Shown here piece after piece: positions 1 to 12,419 of a stretch of DNA of 64,000 bases. Position 1 is the first letter of the stretch. Each line of letters begins with the position of its first letter. Under the pieces are notes generated by a model. It was not told the origin of the DNA. It made no database searches and was given only the letters and a program-made list of their open reading frames with translations. The translations under genes and the position numbers were made by a program. This DNA comes from Lonicera japonica (lineage: Eukaryota; Streptophyta; Magnoliopsida; Dipsacales; Caprifoliaceae): contig JAKCWG010000810.1 of the NCBI GenBank assembly GCA_021464415.1, forward strand, positions 351,556 through 415,555, in the 5' to 3' direction.

Positions 1-101
1 TTTTCCTTTTCTCCATCAGAAGACTTATATTCGATCTGGCTTCCATTTGGGCCGGAAGAAATAGCACTGGTAGACTGGTTCGACCGGATACACCAGCTGA
101 T

Positions 102-1805
102 ATGGAACAACAACAGCCACAAACTTTGAATAGGGTCGCTGGAAACTCTTTCACTGCAGTGGATTTGCCGCCGGGTCCTTCCTACCAAAATCAAGGAGTG
201 TCTCAGCAGAATATTAATCGGGGAATGCCGCCAGGGCATACTTCTGTGGATCCAACAAACACTGTGTTAGGGTCAGACATTGTAACCACACCAACCCCAG
301 AAGAGATGTACCGAATGCTTGGGGACATTAGCAAGAGCCTAGCATTGCTAGTAGATGATCAACGAACCACCAAGGCTCGGCTGGAGGAGATAGACAGAGG
401 TCGACGGGTTATGAATGAGCCAACAAAAGGGACACCGCCTACACCACCTATGCCTCCATCTATTCATGGTCAACCAATTGTGAATGAGCCAATAAAAGAG
501 GCCCCGCTTGTACCACCCGCGCCACTCTCTGTTCTCTCTGATATTCCAACTCCTATTGAACCACATACTCCACATAGGCGACCTGATCTGATTGAGAATT
601 GGCTACACCAAGAAGTCCCACCTGAAGCATCCCAACATGCTCAACAATGGCAACCACCACATCATCCTTATCATGATCCATACTACGACCCTATTCTGCA
701 TCCGGTGAGTATGCAGGGTGATGCCATTCTTCCACAAGAGGTGATTTCGGAAAGGAATAAGGCTTTAGATAAGCTTAAGGAACAATTGAAAGCCTTAACC
801 CAGAAGGTAGCCGAGGGATCAAACGACCTGACACAGCTCTAGAGCTATAATCTATACCCAGAAGCCCATTATCCTGTTGGGTTTAAGATGCCTGCAATAG
901 AGAAATTCAAAGGAACAACGCCACCAGAGTTGCACTTAAAATCCTATGTACGGGCGATGAAGATCTACGATATAGGTGAGGCTGAGTTAGCTAACTCTTT
1001 TCATTTAACTCTAGCCGGTCCAGCCCAAAGTTGGTTCCTGGGATTAGAGAAACATCGGGTGCAGTCATGGACCAGTATTGTGAATGAGTTCATTACCCAA
1101 TACAAGACGAACGAGGAATTAAAGATCACTCGCAAGCATCTTGAAATGGCAAAGCAGAAAGATGATGAAAGTTTGAGTGAATTTGTCACAAGATGGAGGG
1201 CACTCGCTGCACAAATGGTGGAACGAATGGATGAAGAGGATCAATTGGGAATGATCGTCAAGAATCTAAAAGCAGAAATTCGAAATAAGATGGGTCACCA
1301 ATTCTTTGGCCGTTTCAAAGCCTTGTTGCACGTGGGAAATGAGATAAAAGAAGAATTGGCTAAACAAGCTGAAGCAAAAAAGTTAAGTGCACAATACAAG
1401 AAAGCTTCAACCCCGGCTACCAACCAGATTTCGACATACAACCCTTTTGTTCGGAGCAATATTGACTACTCTGCCAATCCTTTCGCCATAGTCACCAACA
1501 TTTCTCCTTCAGGATACCAGGATTACAGCAACAATAGGGGGCTAAACCAAGTCAGACACATGAAAAGGAATTTCTCACAACTACCAGGTCCATTAAGTAA
1601 AGTATACAAGGAGTTGAAGGATGTAGGAATGATCTATCCGATGAACCCACGGCCGATACCCAATCCAATTCCCACTAATTGGAACCTCAATGAAACATGC
1701 GAATACCATCAGAATGTGGGACACACAACCGACAATTGTATGGCTCTTCGGCATGCTATTCAGGACCTTATCCAAGCAGGAAAGATAGCAGACCCGTCTC
1801 CTTAA
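102..1805 (+). pseudogene. gag: Gag polyprotein of a Tat/Ogre-type retroelement, one in-frame stop
   Basis: One reading frame runs from the ATG at 102 to the stop at 1803-1805, interrupted only by a TAG at 840-842. The frame continues in phase immediately after it, so this is a point nonsense mutation or a read-through codon. The N-terminal 246 residues are proline-rich with a basic, coiled-coil-like end. The second part holds the retrotransposon gag domain (the FHLTLAGPAQSWF motif at about 1000-1040, then a helical region) and a C-terminal CHHC zinc-knuckle-like motif, C-x2-H-x4-H-x4-C, at about 1699-1740. The minus-strand gag at 27779-29718 is homologous along its length. The protein would form the particle that packages element RNA. 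No pol frame follows. Confidence 0.8.
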
Positions 1806-4800
1806 AACCATCAGTAATTGAAGATTGGTAGCCGGAAAATGAAGATTTCTAACCAGTGGTGAAGAATTTGAACAATAGTGATTGAAGATTTGTTATTTGT
1901 AAACATGAACTACGAAGACCTGAGCCCCATATTGGATTATTTTTTGGAATATTAGGACATTGGGGAACGTAGGCAACCTGAGAAGTGACGTCAGGCCCGG
2001 TCTATTCTAATAAAACAATCTCTTTCACCCACAATAAGATGATGAGGAATTGGAAGAATAGTTCATTTAAAGGCACCAGTCAATTCGAGGAACAATGGAG
2101 GATTTGTAAAGAGAAGTTCATATGGTAAGGTGTGGAGAAAATGACAAATCTTGATAAAGATCTCGAGCAAATTTGTTTTAAGATTTCTCTCAATTGAAAC
2201 AAAACAAAATGTGAATTACCCTTTTTTAATTGCCAGATTTTCGGAAAGAACGATCTTTGCATCTGCATTCGCATGGCTTTGGGGGTCAATTGCGCATAAA
2301 GCATATTATATAATAACCAATACTTTCGTGAACAAAATGCACATTACAAAGCACTAACATTTTCATGAAGTAATACATAAAATTGAGCTTGAAAACACCC
2401 ATACTACTAAATATAATAATTCCAAGGAAATTTTTCAAAGAAAAGCCTGACACATAAAGGGTACGGGGGTATGAAGTACTCTTGAGGTAGAAGGAGCCAG
2501 TGAAGACACTTAAGCTACAAGGTTTCGAGTAAGATTGAGACTCCGAAGGAGATTGCAAAAGAGGGAGCGAATCACTTTAAATATGCAAAGAAGGTTTCAA
2601 GTAAGATTAAAGCTCTGAGTGAAGTTACAACAGGGGATAAGGACCGCTCTAAGGTTTATGGGGGAAGATTCCAAGGCTGATACTTCGATGGATCAATATC
2701 CAAACTTCAAATACGACTGAAAAATGGGGTAAGGACAATTCTAAATATGGAGTGGAAGACCCAATGCAATGCGGATACTTTGATTGAATGGCATCTTCAA
2801 AGACTCATCTCACATCATCATCCAAATGCAGGCGCTTTGAGGAATTGGTATTGCTAAAAGACTTGTCTTTCATCCTCACCCGACCAGTCGTACAAGAAAC
2901 AACAACTGATCCATCCCAAACTAATGAAACCAAAGATGCATTGAAGAAAGCTAGATCGCATGGAGAAGTTCGTGTTGAAGTGGAATGAAGACCGATCATG
3001 CAAAGATATCCTTGGTCATCATTATCTCTCATTAACCTTGCGAAGTGAATGAATCATAGTCATCAAGATGTGGAGTAATCCAATCAAACCAAAACGTGTG
3101 GCCCATCCAGGATGAAGCTTTTCACTGAGGGTAGATGTATAGCCCAATTGATACGTCTGAAGCCTTGCAAGGTAAACGAATCGTAGTCATCAAGATCCAG
3201 AAATAAAACCAGAATGCGTCGCACGGATGAAGCCTCTCACCGAGGGTAGAAGTACAATCTATAATTCAGTGGTAATTTGGAGAAAATCCAGCATCGGTTG
3301 AATTCTAAAATGGGGCGCATGTGTTATTTTCGTATGAAAATTGGGGGTATTTTACACTAAGGGTGATATTAAAATCTAAAAACTTTACAAAAGCATTTTC
3401 ATAAATCAAAATTGCGCAAAAGGCCACCAGACCCACCACATTGCATGCATGTCTCATGTTTTCTGGCATAAATGACATATTCACATAATTTTCTTTAAAC
3501 GAGAAATTTGAATTGAAACGTACCCGTACGCGTCAGCGAATCTTGTGTGCCAAAGGCTCCATTGTACACCACGAATGACCTTCCAATAAAGGCCAAATTG
3601 CTATCTGATGATACACCAATCTTTATCAGATCCGTTTAACCTCAAGGGGTCTCTCAAAATCCACACATACCCATTCGTCATCAAGAAAGGCGCATCATAC
3701 AGAAACGGTCGTGGCTGATGATCATCACGAAATACATGACCAACAGGAAGTGTGTGAGCAAGAAGAAGATATGCTAAGAAGATAATGAAAAGTTTGAAAG
3801 TTTAAATGGAAAAAAGGTGTCATTTTTGTTGCCCAGCTCACTTTGTCGTTTGGGCACTTGTTGTATGACAAGTTCCTTGTCACACAACAAGTGGGGGGTA
3901 ATCCCAAACAACAAAATCAACAAAGTTTTGACAAAAATTTTGCAAAATTGACTTCTTGGATATCTGAAAGACTTTCTGGTTAGTTTTCTAAGATGAACAG
4001 ACTGAGAATCACTAACACACGCACGATGAAGTAAGATACAAAACCCAAAAGCTGAATTTTAAGATCTGTGGTGGAGCCGAGCTTTGAGGAATGATCAATC
4101 CTAGACACAGTTCAAATCTGGCAAAAGAGGAAGGTGTAAAAGAGGAATCGGGTGCAAGAAAAAATTGAAAAAGTAGAAAAGGGTAAAATCCCGTTGGTCC
4201 AAGTGAGAAGTGAGTAAAACAGAAAGGAAGAAAAATCAGCAGGGAGAGCCACACTAAGAGTGTCAGCTGTGCCAAAAGGCAGAGGGCTACATCTTAGGTG
4301 AGTAAGGCTCCTATTTGAAAAAAAGGAAAAAAAAAGAGAGAGAGAAGAATGTTCCAAAAGCCAAAACAATGGGCCGGATATTCTAAAAAAAATGCAAATG
4401 AGGGAGCAATAAGGGCATCAAAAAACAGAAAATGATGCAGACCAACACCTTCCTCTGATAAGCCAGAGGGTAACTGGAGAAGGAACTGAGATTTTCAGAA
4501 GAGCTTTATCCCTATGATCAAAGAAGTAAAGCCAGAGGGTAGAGTTGAGAACTGAGTTCACCGCTATGCATAGAAGTCTGAGATTCAAAGAGAACCAACC
4601 CAATTTCTTGATGACAGAAGAAGAGTCAAACTGAGGGTAAGACCAGGTTTTGAAAAAAAGGCAACACTTGAACTTTCTATATTCTCTCTAGCATAACTTT
4701 CTTGCCACAAGATGAGCAGACATATATGATCAACGGCCAAAAGCAGAGACAATGCAAGGAGAAGCGTCGAAGGATAAAAGAAAATATGGACAAATATCCT

Positions 4801-4929
4801 CAAGAACACGTCTCAGATTATGTGATGTGACATAAAGTTGATGGAATAATATGATTCTGAAGAAGGTACCTATTGACGGAGTCAATCCTAACCCTAAACT
4901 GTGACAGCAATACGATGCGATAGGTGCCA
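1806..4929. other. Noncoding tail of the gag-only element
   Basis: No coding frame is supported here. About 54 bases at 1957-2010 match the post-pol region of the Tat element in reverse complement. Diverged repeated blocks occur at about 2510-2760 and at about 3040-3270 (a block ending in a 'gagggtagaagt'-like motif appears twice). A purine run at about 3890-3900 (AAGTGGGGGGTA) could be a polypurine tract before the 3' LTR, but no TG-starting LTR end could be placed after it. Several apparent small frames have no recognisable products. Confidence 0.4.
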
Positions 4930-5830
4930 ACCCCGCCGCTCTTGGCAGTCTTAACATCACCTATTTTGGCTGTGTCAGCAACTACGAAGTCTTATCATGA
5001 AGTACTCTCGCTCTTGGCAGTCATTAACATGTCATACCTTCTGAGGGTGGCTAGGAGCGCCATTTCTTGGAAACCGTCATAAGGGAATATCTCCCGACGT
5101 TCAGCCTTAGACTATGTCAGCAAGACAATGCGACAGGTGCCGACCCCGTTGCTCTTGGTAGTCTCTAACACAACCTTTTCAGGCTGTGCCAGCAAGATGG
5201 TGCGAGAGGTGCAGACCCCCCTACTCTTGGCAGTCGCTAACATATCATACCTTCCTTTCCCTTTTTGATGCGTTCCATGGGAATTTACAAGTCAGCCCAG
5301 ATTGTGTCAGCAAGATGACGTCCTATCACGAGGACCAATCACTCTTGGCAATCTTAACTCAACCTTTTCAGGACTGTGCCATCAAGATGCTGCGAGAGGT
5401 GCAGACCCCCTACTCTTGGCAGTCGCTAACATATCATACCTTTCTTTCCCTTTTGGATGCGTTCCATGGGAATTTACAAGTCAGCCCAGATTGTGTCAGC
5501 AAGATGACGTCCTATCACGAGGACCAATCACTCTTGGCAATCTTAACTCAACCTTTTCAGGCTGTGCCAGCAAGATGGTGCGAGAGGTGCAGACCCCCCA
5601 CTCTTGACAGTCGCTAATATGACATTCCTTCTGAGGGTGGCTAGGAGTGCCATTTCTTAGAAAACTATCATAAAGGAACATCTCCTGATAGACAACCTCG
5701 GTTATGCCAACAAGATGGTGTGACAGGTGCCGACCCAACCACTCTTGGTAACCAATAACATCCTCCCAAGAATTATGGAGTTTTACCACATGGTTATGCC
5801 AGCAAGATAGTGCGATAGGAGCAAACCCCG
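4930..5830. repeat. Tandem repeat array, about 189-bp units plus diverged shorter units
   Basis: The phrase 'tgtgcca-caagatg-tgcgagaggtgcagacccc' recurs with starts near 5185, 5375 and 5563, so the clean unit is 188-190 bp and the two central copies are almost identical. More diverged copies with 'ctcttggcagtc' continue on both sides to about 4930 and about 5830. The array lies 5' of the TATA box at 6151 and is probably part of the U3 of the LTR or of the region just before it. An apparent 143-residue frame inside it is a by-product of the repeat length being near a multiple of three. Confidence 0.75.
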
Positions 5831-6109
5831 CTACTCTTGGAAATCACTTCTTCCCCAAAAGAATGGGAAATTTTATCACGATGAAGTCAAGAAGATGTCA
5901 TTCTGAAAGAATCTGAATTCGGAGAACTTTTTCAAACACGTCTGCAAACAATGAGAAGTATTCATGAGGATAACCCGGTCATAGGGTGAATGGTAAGATT
6001 GATGCATCCTACAAGCTGAGGGTAAAAATCGATGAGCTTGAGAAATCTGGAGAAGGATTGAGATGGATACCCTGAGGGTAGACAGGAAAATAAATTGATT
6101 TATCAGAGA

Positions 6110-6990
6110 TAGCTTGGCCTCTTTTGGAGCGTTTTTGGCGAGATTTTTGCTATAAATAGGACCTTTGGGCTCTCATTTTGGGGCATCAACACTCAATAGT
6201 GTTTTTTAGTAAGTAGAAACTCTGTCAAAATCTTTAGAGAGTCATTTTAGAGAAATTCTGAGAGAGAATTTCTAGAGAGAGAAAGTTTTAGAGAGAGAAA
6301 GTTCTAGAGAGAGAAGGAAGCAAGCAAGGCAACAAGGCCAGGCTCTTAATTCTTCTTCAGGCGCATCAGGTACGTCTTTCAACCCTCCTTAATTTCAGTA
6401 CTGCATTTAATTTCGCTTTTAATACAAAAATTTAGATAACCTGCAAAGAAGTTCATTGCTTTCAAAACAAGTCCTTTCTAAGTTTTACAAGAAATTTAAA
6501 ACCTGTTTTGACACATTTTCAAAACAAACAAAAATACAAAAAAAAAACAGTTTCCAAAAGAAAGGAACTACGAGACTCTGATTTCATTCTACGAATGAAT
6601 ACGTAGGCGCTCGCAAAGCTCGAGTCTGATTTCAAAATACTGTTTTAAATCGAATTTATCTGGAAATGACTATTCTGAAAACTATTCAAACTACTTACAA
6701 GATACCTAAAATAGGAATTAGATACATGATCCATTAAGAGACCGAAAGGGCGAATTGGGTGCCTAACACCTTCCCAATTCGTAACGTAGTTTCCGAACCC
6801 TAGCAAGGTATATTTTAAACTCTGGTTTCAAACGTATGAAAGATAGTTCGTTTTCGAATTATCCGTCGTACGATCTTTTGTTTGTTTTCTCGTAAAACAA
6901 ACTGGCGACTCTACAAAATACGTTTTCAAATAAAACCAAGAACGAGGACCCATTCTTTCTTCTCTCGGGTCGCGGGTCCGGATTCTCACA
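6110..6990 (+). mobile_element. 3' portion of an LTR (family B), homologous to the solo LTR at 17859-19130
   Basis: From about 6110 to 6990 the sequence aligns with 18230-19130: the same TATA box context, the same GA-rich leader (6280-6330), the same hairpin-forming segment near 6745-6785 and the same end in GGATTCTCACA. Upstream of 6110 the two copies differ completely, so they share R/U5 and the basal promoter but not U3. The sequence CTGGCGACTCT occurs inside this LTR near 6902; the same string begins the primer-binding site of the Tat element. Confidence 0.75.
6151..6158 (+). promoter_or_regulatory. TATA box of the family-B LTR
   Basis: TATAAATA is followed by a GA-rich leader, in the same arrangement as 18267-18274 in the solo LTR. 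This is the likely start-site determinant for transcription into R. Confidence 0.6.
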
Positions 6991-9110
6991 AAAGCCAATG
7001 CACAACAACACATATATATCAAGTATCTTAGACGTAGGGCACGTCAAAAACATAGTATCATGTTCAAGCATACATCACACCTATACGTGTATATGAATTC
7101 AAAACCACATGCGTTCCTATAATATATATACAATCCTCGAGCCGGCCATGGCTTCTTGGAAAAATATATGCACATACATAACAAAAATGAACTGTACCAA
7201 AGCTCCTATTTCGTCCCTGATCCCACGGCTTCTTTGTCCCTCTGGGACTCGTGAGTACCTGTGATAATTTTAGAAAACGGGGTGAGTTGTACACTCAGTA
7301 GGGGTAAATAATCACAGAGAAAACACAATTCAGTGGAAAACATCTACTCATTTCACAATGCAATGCAAATGCCAATGCAGGTTACCTCCCATGTGTCAAC
7401 CATAGAATCACGTAGCTCGAATATGCCAATGCCGATCCCAAATGCAAGGTGGCCCGACCGCCATACGATAACAGTCATAAATTGGCCCAACAGCCTTATA
7501 GAATAACATGGCCTATCGACCCCAGAATATATCAATAGATCACAATTTTTGGACCTCAAGTCCTCAGATAGAATCATAACCACAGAACCATCAGTGCCTT
7601 GCCAATTTGCCTATGTTCCCGGGCTCCACACCGGTGGCTAATAGGCGGCCATACATTGCTGCCCCAGGGGTTTAAGGCTTTTCAACCCAAGGGCACCGAG
7701 CCCTGCCTATTTTTCCCATCCCGGCAAGCACCATATTGATATCACCATCTGTTCTTGAGAGACACCAACTCTACATCTTATTCACGAACCACAAAATCCT
7801 TCACAAAGGCCAATAATAGAACCACGAACTGAGAAATTGATTCAGAACTTGCCATGATATTTTCGAGCCTTTGGTTAACACAATAATGATGTATACAGTA
7901 TGCAAACAAGCTCATTTATACAAACATCAAGCAAACTATGTCATACCCACTCAAGTATAACCAATTCTATATCTCTTGGTGTGTATAAATCAATCAATAG
8001 TTTCATTTTTCCCACAAACAATATCCACCCCACCAAGAAATATCGTATATGATTCCAATAACTCAGTACAACCAGTGGGTAAGGCATATCATGCTTTAAG
8101 TCATGCAAACATAGCATTATAAATCAAACAACAATATGACCCCTTTTTATCTTCAAGTTTTTCATACAAATAATGATCAAAAACCATGATTCTCGGGTAA
8201 ATAAAGCATAATATCAAGTTTTGAAAGCCATAGAACCCTTACCTCATGTTTATTAGCCATATAGAATGGAGAAAGAAGAGAATTCGAGCTCTCCCAAAGG
8301 AATCTCAAGGAGGAAGATGATGAATAATGAAGTTGAAGATGGTTCGGATGATTTTGAGCTTAATTTGTTGATGCGGAAGGATTAATGCATAAAAATATCT
8401 TCCTTTCTCTCTTTAGAACCCTCTAGAAAGCTCTCATAAAGTGTGGAAAAGTTTGGGTCGAAAAATGGCTGAAAAAGGAGCAAAAACGCACTTAAAACGA
8501 GCTTAAGTCGGTGGAAAAAGTTAACTAGCAGACCGGTATGCCAAATATTGAATACCGGTCCGCGGAGCACAAATTTCGCAAAATTTTGGTGCCAGACCGG
8601 TATGCCAAAAACGCCATACCGGTCTGCGCTTTAATTTTTGGGCCCTGGAGCACTATTTTTGTTTTGGCCATAACTGTTTGCTCGGAATTCCGATTGAGGC
8701 GTTCTTTATGTCCACGGAAAGGTATTTCAAAGATCTATAACTTTATAAGAGAAATTTTTCTCAAATTATGGATATATGTTTCTCATAAATTCACCGAAGA
8801 CAGTGCTCTGCGGAAGCGCTACCGAATGAAAAGAATTTTGCAATAGGCCTACTTTGTGCCCTGTTTCGACCCACAAGGATTGCGAATTAGCTTTCGGTCA
8901 AAACACGCGAACGAAACCTTAAACGGGTGAGTAACGAAGAAATTACGATAGCTCAAAGTTAGCTAAAATTAACGAATCGCAAAGAACAAAAACCTCCTAT
9001 TTACCAACCAAAATCGATTCGGACCCCCCGAATCACCAAGCGATCACTCATATATGTATCAAGGAGTTAATATAATATAATTAACATTAATATAAATACA
9101 AGATGTTACA
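6991..9110 (-). mobile_element. 3' LTR of the Tekay-like chromovirus, outer end missing
   Basis: In minus orientation the LTR begins TGTAACATC at 9110 and aligns with the 5' LTR at 33065-35094. Its last about 105 bases, corresponding to 33065-33167, are absent where the family-B LTR end abuts at 6990. The simplest reading is that the gag-only element inserted into this LTR and the missing piece lies left of the window. This copy contains about 240 bases (about 7285-7525) that the other LTR lacks, so the other LTR carries a deletion or this one an insertion. Confidence 0.85.
8531..8627. repeat. Two CG-rich inverted repeats in the chromovirus 3' LTR
   Basis: GACCGGTAT (8531) pairs with ATACCGGTC (8552), and CAGACCGGTATG (8593) pairs with CATACCGGTCTG (ending near 8627). 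Each could form a hairpin with a short loop. The same pair is in the 5' LTR at 34476-34577, with longer stems there. Confidence 0.7.
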
Positions 9111-9122
9111 ATCTCTCCCACT
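9111..9122 (-). other. Polypurine tract of the chromovirus
   Basis: On the minus strand AGTGGGAGAGAT lies immediately before the TGTAACATC start of the 3' LTR, the expected place for the plus-strand primer. Confidence 0.7.
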
Positions 9123-9159
9123 AAATAAAATTTCATCCTCGAAATTTAGATATTACATT

Positions 9160-12100
9160 CTAATCAAACAGTTTGGGATACTTGCTACGAATTTTTGTCT
9201 CTAACTCCCACGTTGCCTCCTCGGCTCCGTGATGAAATCACAAGACCTTCACTAATGGGATAACCTTATTTCGTAACACCTGGTCTCGGCGGTCCAAAAT
9301 CTGTATCGGGCGGGTTTCGTACGTTCCATCATCTAACACCTTGGGATTTTCCCATTGAACAATATGGGAAGGATCATGAACATATTGGCGTAGCATCTAT
9401 ACATGGAAGACATTGTGGACGTTAGACAACTGTGGTGGTAAGGCTAGACGATATGAAAAATTCCCAATTCGTTCGAGAATCTCAAAAGGCCCAATGTATT
9501 GGGGAGACAACTTCCCCTTACTACCAAATCGTGTAATACCGAAACGAGGTTTGGTTTTCAAGAACACATGGTTACCAATTTTGAATTCTAGTGGACGACG
9601 GCGTCTATCAGCATAACTTTTCTGCCGACTCTGGGTGGTAAGGAGATGTTGTCGAATAGTCTTAATCTTTTCAGTAGTTTACTCTACCAACTCTGGACCC
9701 AATAAGGTTCTTTCCCCGACTTCATACCAGCATACCGGGGATCTGCACGGACGACCATAAAGGGCTTCGTAAGGTACCATGCCTATACTAGCTTGAAAGC
9801 TATTATTATATACAAAGTCGACTAATGGCAAATGTTCTATCCAATTTCCTCGAAAGTCGAGGACACATGCCCTTAGCATATCCTCAAGTATCTGGATAAC
9901 TCGCTCGTCCATCAATCTGTGGATGGAACGCCGTACTAAAGTTCAATTGAGTCCCCAAAGCCCTTTGAAGACTCTCCCAAAACCGAGAAGTGAAACGTGG
10001 ATCTCGATCCGACACAATGGTTAATGGAATCCCATGGAGCTTGACTATCTCCCGAACATAGAGTTTTTCCAAACTCTCTACATTTTGGTTGTTTCAGATG
10101 GGAAGGAAGTGAGCAGATTTGGTTAATCTATCGACAACCACCCAAATCGTATCTTGACCCCCTAATGCCTTCGGTAACCCCGAAACAAAGTCCATAGTGA
10201 CATGTTCCCACTTCCACTCAGGGATGGGTAATGGTTGGAGCTTCCCTGCAGGCCTTTGGTGCTCGGCTTTCACTAATTGACACGTCATACACCTATTCAC
10301 AAAATTCGCGACATCTTTTTTCATGCCGCTCTACCAGAAATTTTGACATAAGTCCCGGTACATCTGTGTACCACCGGGATGAATAGAGAATTTAGAATGG
10401 TGAGCTTCACTTAGAATTTCATTCCTAAGTGTTAGGTTGTTCGGCACTACTAATCTATCCAGGACTCGAATCCCACCATCGGTCCCAAGTGTATACCCAC
10501 CGTATTCGGCTTCCGTAGCCAAATAATCACGTATTATCTGAAAAGCTTCATCTGCCCATTGAGCATCTATCACCCGTTGCTGGATTGCCGGTTGGGAAAT
10601 CATGTTATACAAATAGGCTCGGTTCTCATCACGATTCACCATTAGGTTGTATCGTTGTAATTCCTCCCTCAACCTCCATTCTCGACACCGTAACGCAGCT
10701 AAGGACCCCTGAGATTTTCGACTTAAGGCTTCGGCTACTACATTAGCCTTGCCCGGATGATATTGTAGGGTGAAATCATAATCTTCTAGATACTCTACCC
10801 ACCTGCGTTGTCTAAGATTCAGATCTTTTTGAGTAAAGATATACTTCAGGCTCTTATGATCTGAGTAGACTTCGAATCTCTCGCCATACAAGTAATGGCT
10901 CCAAATCTTAAGAACAAAAACAATAACTACTAACTCTAGATCATGAATAGCGTAATTCTTCTCATGTTGCTTGAGTTGTCGAGAAGCATAAGCCACAACA
11001 TGCTCCTCCTGCATTAGGACACTACCCAAACCAAGCATAGAAGCATCACAATAGATTGTGTAACCCTTTCCTCGCTCGGGTAAAATAAGAACTGGAGCAG
11101 AAGTAAGCCTATCTTTTAACTCCAGGAAGGATTTCTCACATGAGTCATCCTAACCAAACTGAACACCCTTATGAGTTAGGCGTGTCAATGGTAGGGCAAT
11201 GCGGGAGAAATCTTTGACAAACCGACAATAATACCCTGCTAAACCCAAGAAACTCCTAATCTCAGTAACATTTCGAGGTCTCTACCACTTTATGACGGCT
11301 TCTACTTTAGACGGATCTACGGAGATACCCTCTCCCGAGATGACATGTCCTAAGAATTTGACTTCTGACATCCAAAAATCACACTTGCTAAGCTTAGCAT
11401 ACAGCTTATGATCCCGAAGTACTTGAAGAGCCAAACAAAGATGATTCTCATGCTCCTCATCAGACTTAGAATAAATAAGAATGTCATATATGAAAACTAC
11501 CACGAATTGGTCGAGATATGGACAGTATAAACAGTTCATCAAGTCCATAAAAGTTGTCGGCGCGTTCGTCAACCCGAATGGCATTACCAAGAACTCATAA
11601 TGCCCATATCGAGTACGAAAGGCCGTCTTTGGAACATCTTCTCCTCAGACTAACATCTGATGATAGCCAGACCGAAGATCAATCTTGGAGAACCTAACGG
11701 CACCTTGCAACTGGTCGAACAAATCGTCAATTCACGGCAACGGATACTTATTCTTAATAGTGACCCGTTTCAACTGACGATAATCTATGCACAACCTCAA
11801 TGACCCATCTTGCTCTTTTACAAACAGAACAGGCGCACCCCGTGGAGATACACTGGGTCTAATAAACCCTTTACGTAACTCCGTTGCTCTTTAGGTTTCA
11901 GATATGCACACGGAATAGACAACTCAGGTTCATACTGAAAGGTCAAGACTTCACGGTCCGATAATGAAATCGACACCTGAGGTCTAGAACAATCAATCAT
12001 CACGTGGAAAGTAGCAAAGCAATCCATTCCCAATATAAGATCATAATTACCCATATCTAGCACAACAAGATCAAATTCTATCGAGGACTTTTCCAAACTC

Positions 12101-12419
12101 AAGGAGCAGTTCCTACAAACAAATTCCAGCCGAATTCTATTTCTCGTGGGTGTACCAACCCACAAGGGTATATTCAATGATTCAACACACAGTCCCAATC
12201 TATTAACCAATGCCCGCGAGATAAAAGAATGAGAAGCACCAGTATCAAACAAAACTCTAACCCAGGTACTAAAGAACAAGATAGTACCTTCCATTACTTG
12301 AACCTCTGGCTGCTCTGACTGTGTCAATGTGTAGAACCGACCCTGTGTTCTGCCACCACCCCTAGAGTATGAGTTCCCACCTCCACGAGACCCGCTCTGA
12401 CTCTGCCCACGGCCCTGAC
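9160..12419 (-). pseudogene. pol: Pol of a Tekay/Del-like chromovirus: protease, RT, RNase H, integrase, chromodomain (broken)
   Basis: Reading from 12419 downwards: aspartic protease with DTGAS (about 12250); reverse transcriptase with CIDYRQLK and an active site reading FIYD instead of FIDD (about 11490), so a catalytic aspartate is replaced; RNase H with YCDAS and the [13 protein letters not shown] motif (to about 10700); integrase with an HHCC-type zinc region, then MDF and SDRD aspartates (about 10180-9985). The region around the third catalytic residue is shifted out of frame near 9910, apparently by a short deletion. A C-terminal chromodomain (about 9290-9165; ATWELE and KYPKLFD visible) ends at the stop 9160-9162. 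There are at least six in-frame stops, several of them at tryptophan or glutamine positions. The presence of a chromodomain together with an initiator-Met-tRNA primer site supports the chromovirus assignment. Confidence 0.88.

Larger units (their letters stand above)
1..6990 (+). mobile_element. Gag-only Tat/Ogre-type LTR element, 5' part outside the window
   Basis: The segment holds a plus-strand gag (102-1805), a long noncoding tail and, at its right end, a sequence homologous to the 3' part of the LTR at 17859-19130, ending in the canonical CA at 6990. No protease, reverse transcriptase or integrase is visible. About 150 bases after gag, a stretch at about 1957-2010 matches, in reverse complement, the sequence just after the pol gene of the Tat element at about 22705-22770. 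This suggests pol was removed by internal deletion. The structure resembles plant TR-GAG elements (LTR plus gag only). The 5' LTR would lie to the left of the window. The left end of the 3' LTR could not be fixed because its U3 differs from the solo copy. Confidence 0.6.

Noticed and set aside
5186..5617. A 143-codon frame and an overlapping 101-codon frame
   Set aside because: Both are by-products of the 189-base tandem repeat, whose unit is close to a multiple of three. There is no start context and no homology.
9413..9616. Plus-strand frame opposite the chromovirus integrase/chromodomain
   Set aside because: It is a shadow of the pol gene on the other strand, with no independent evidence.
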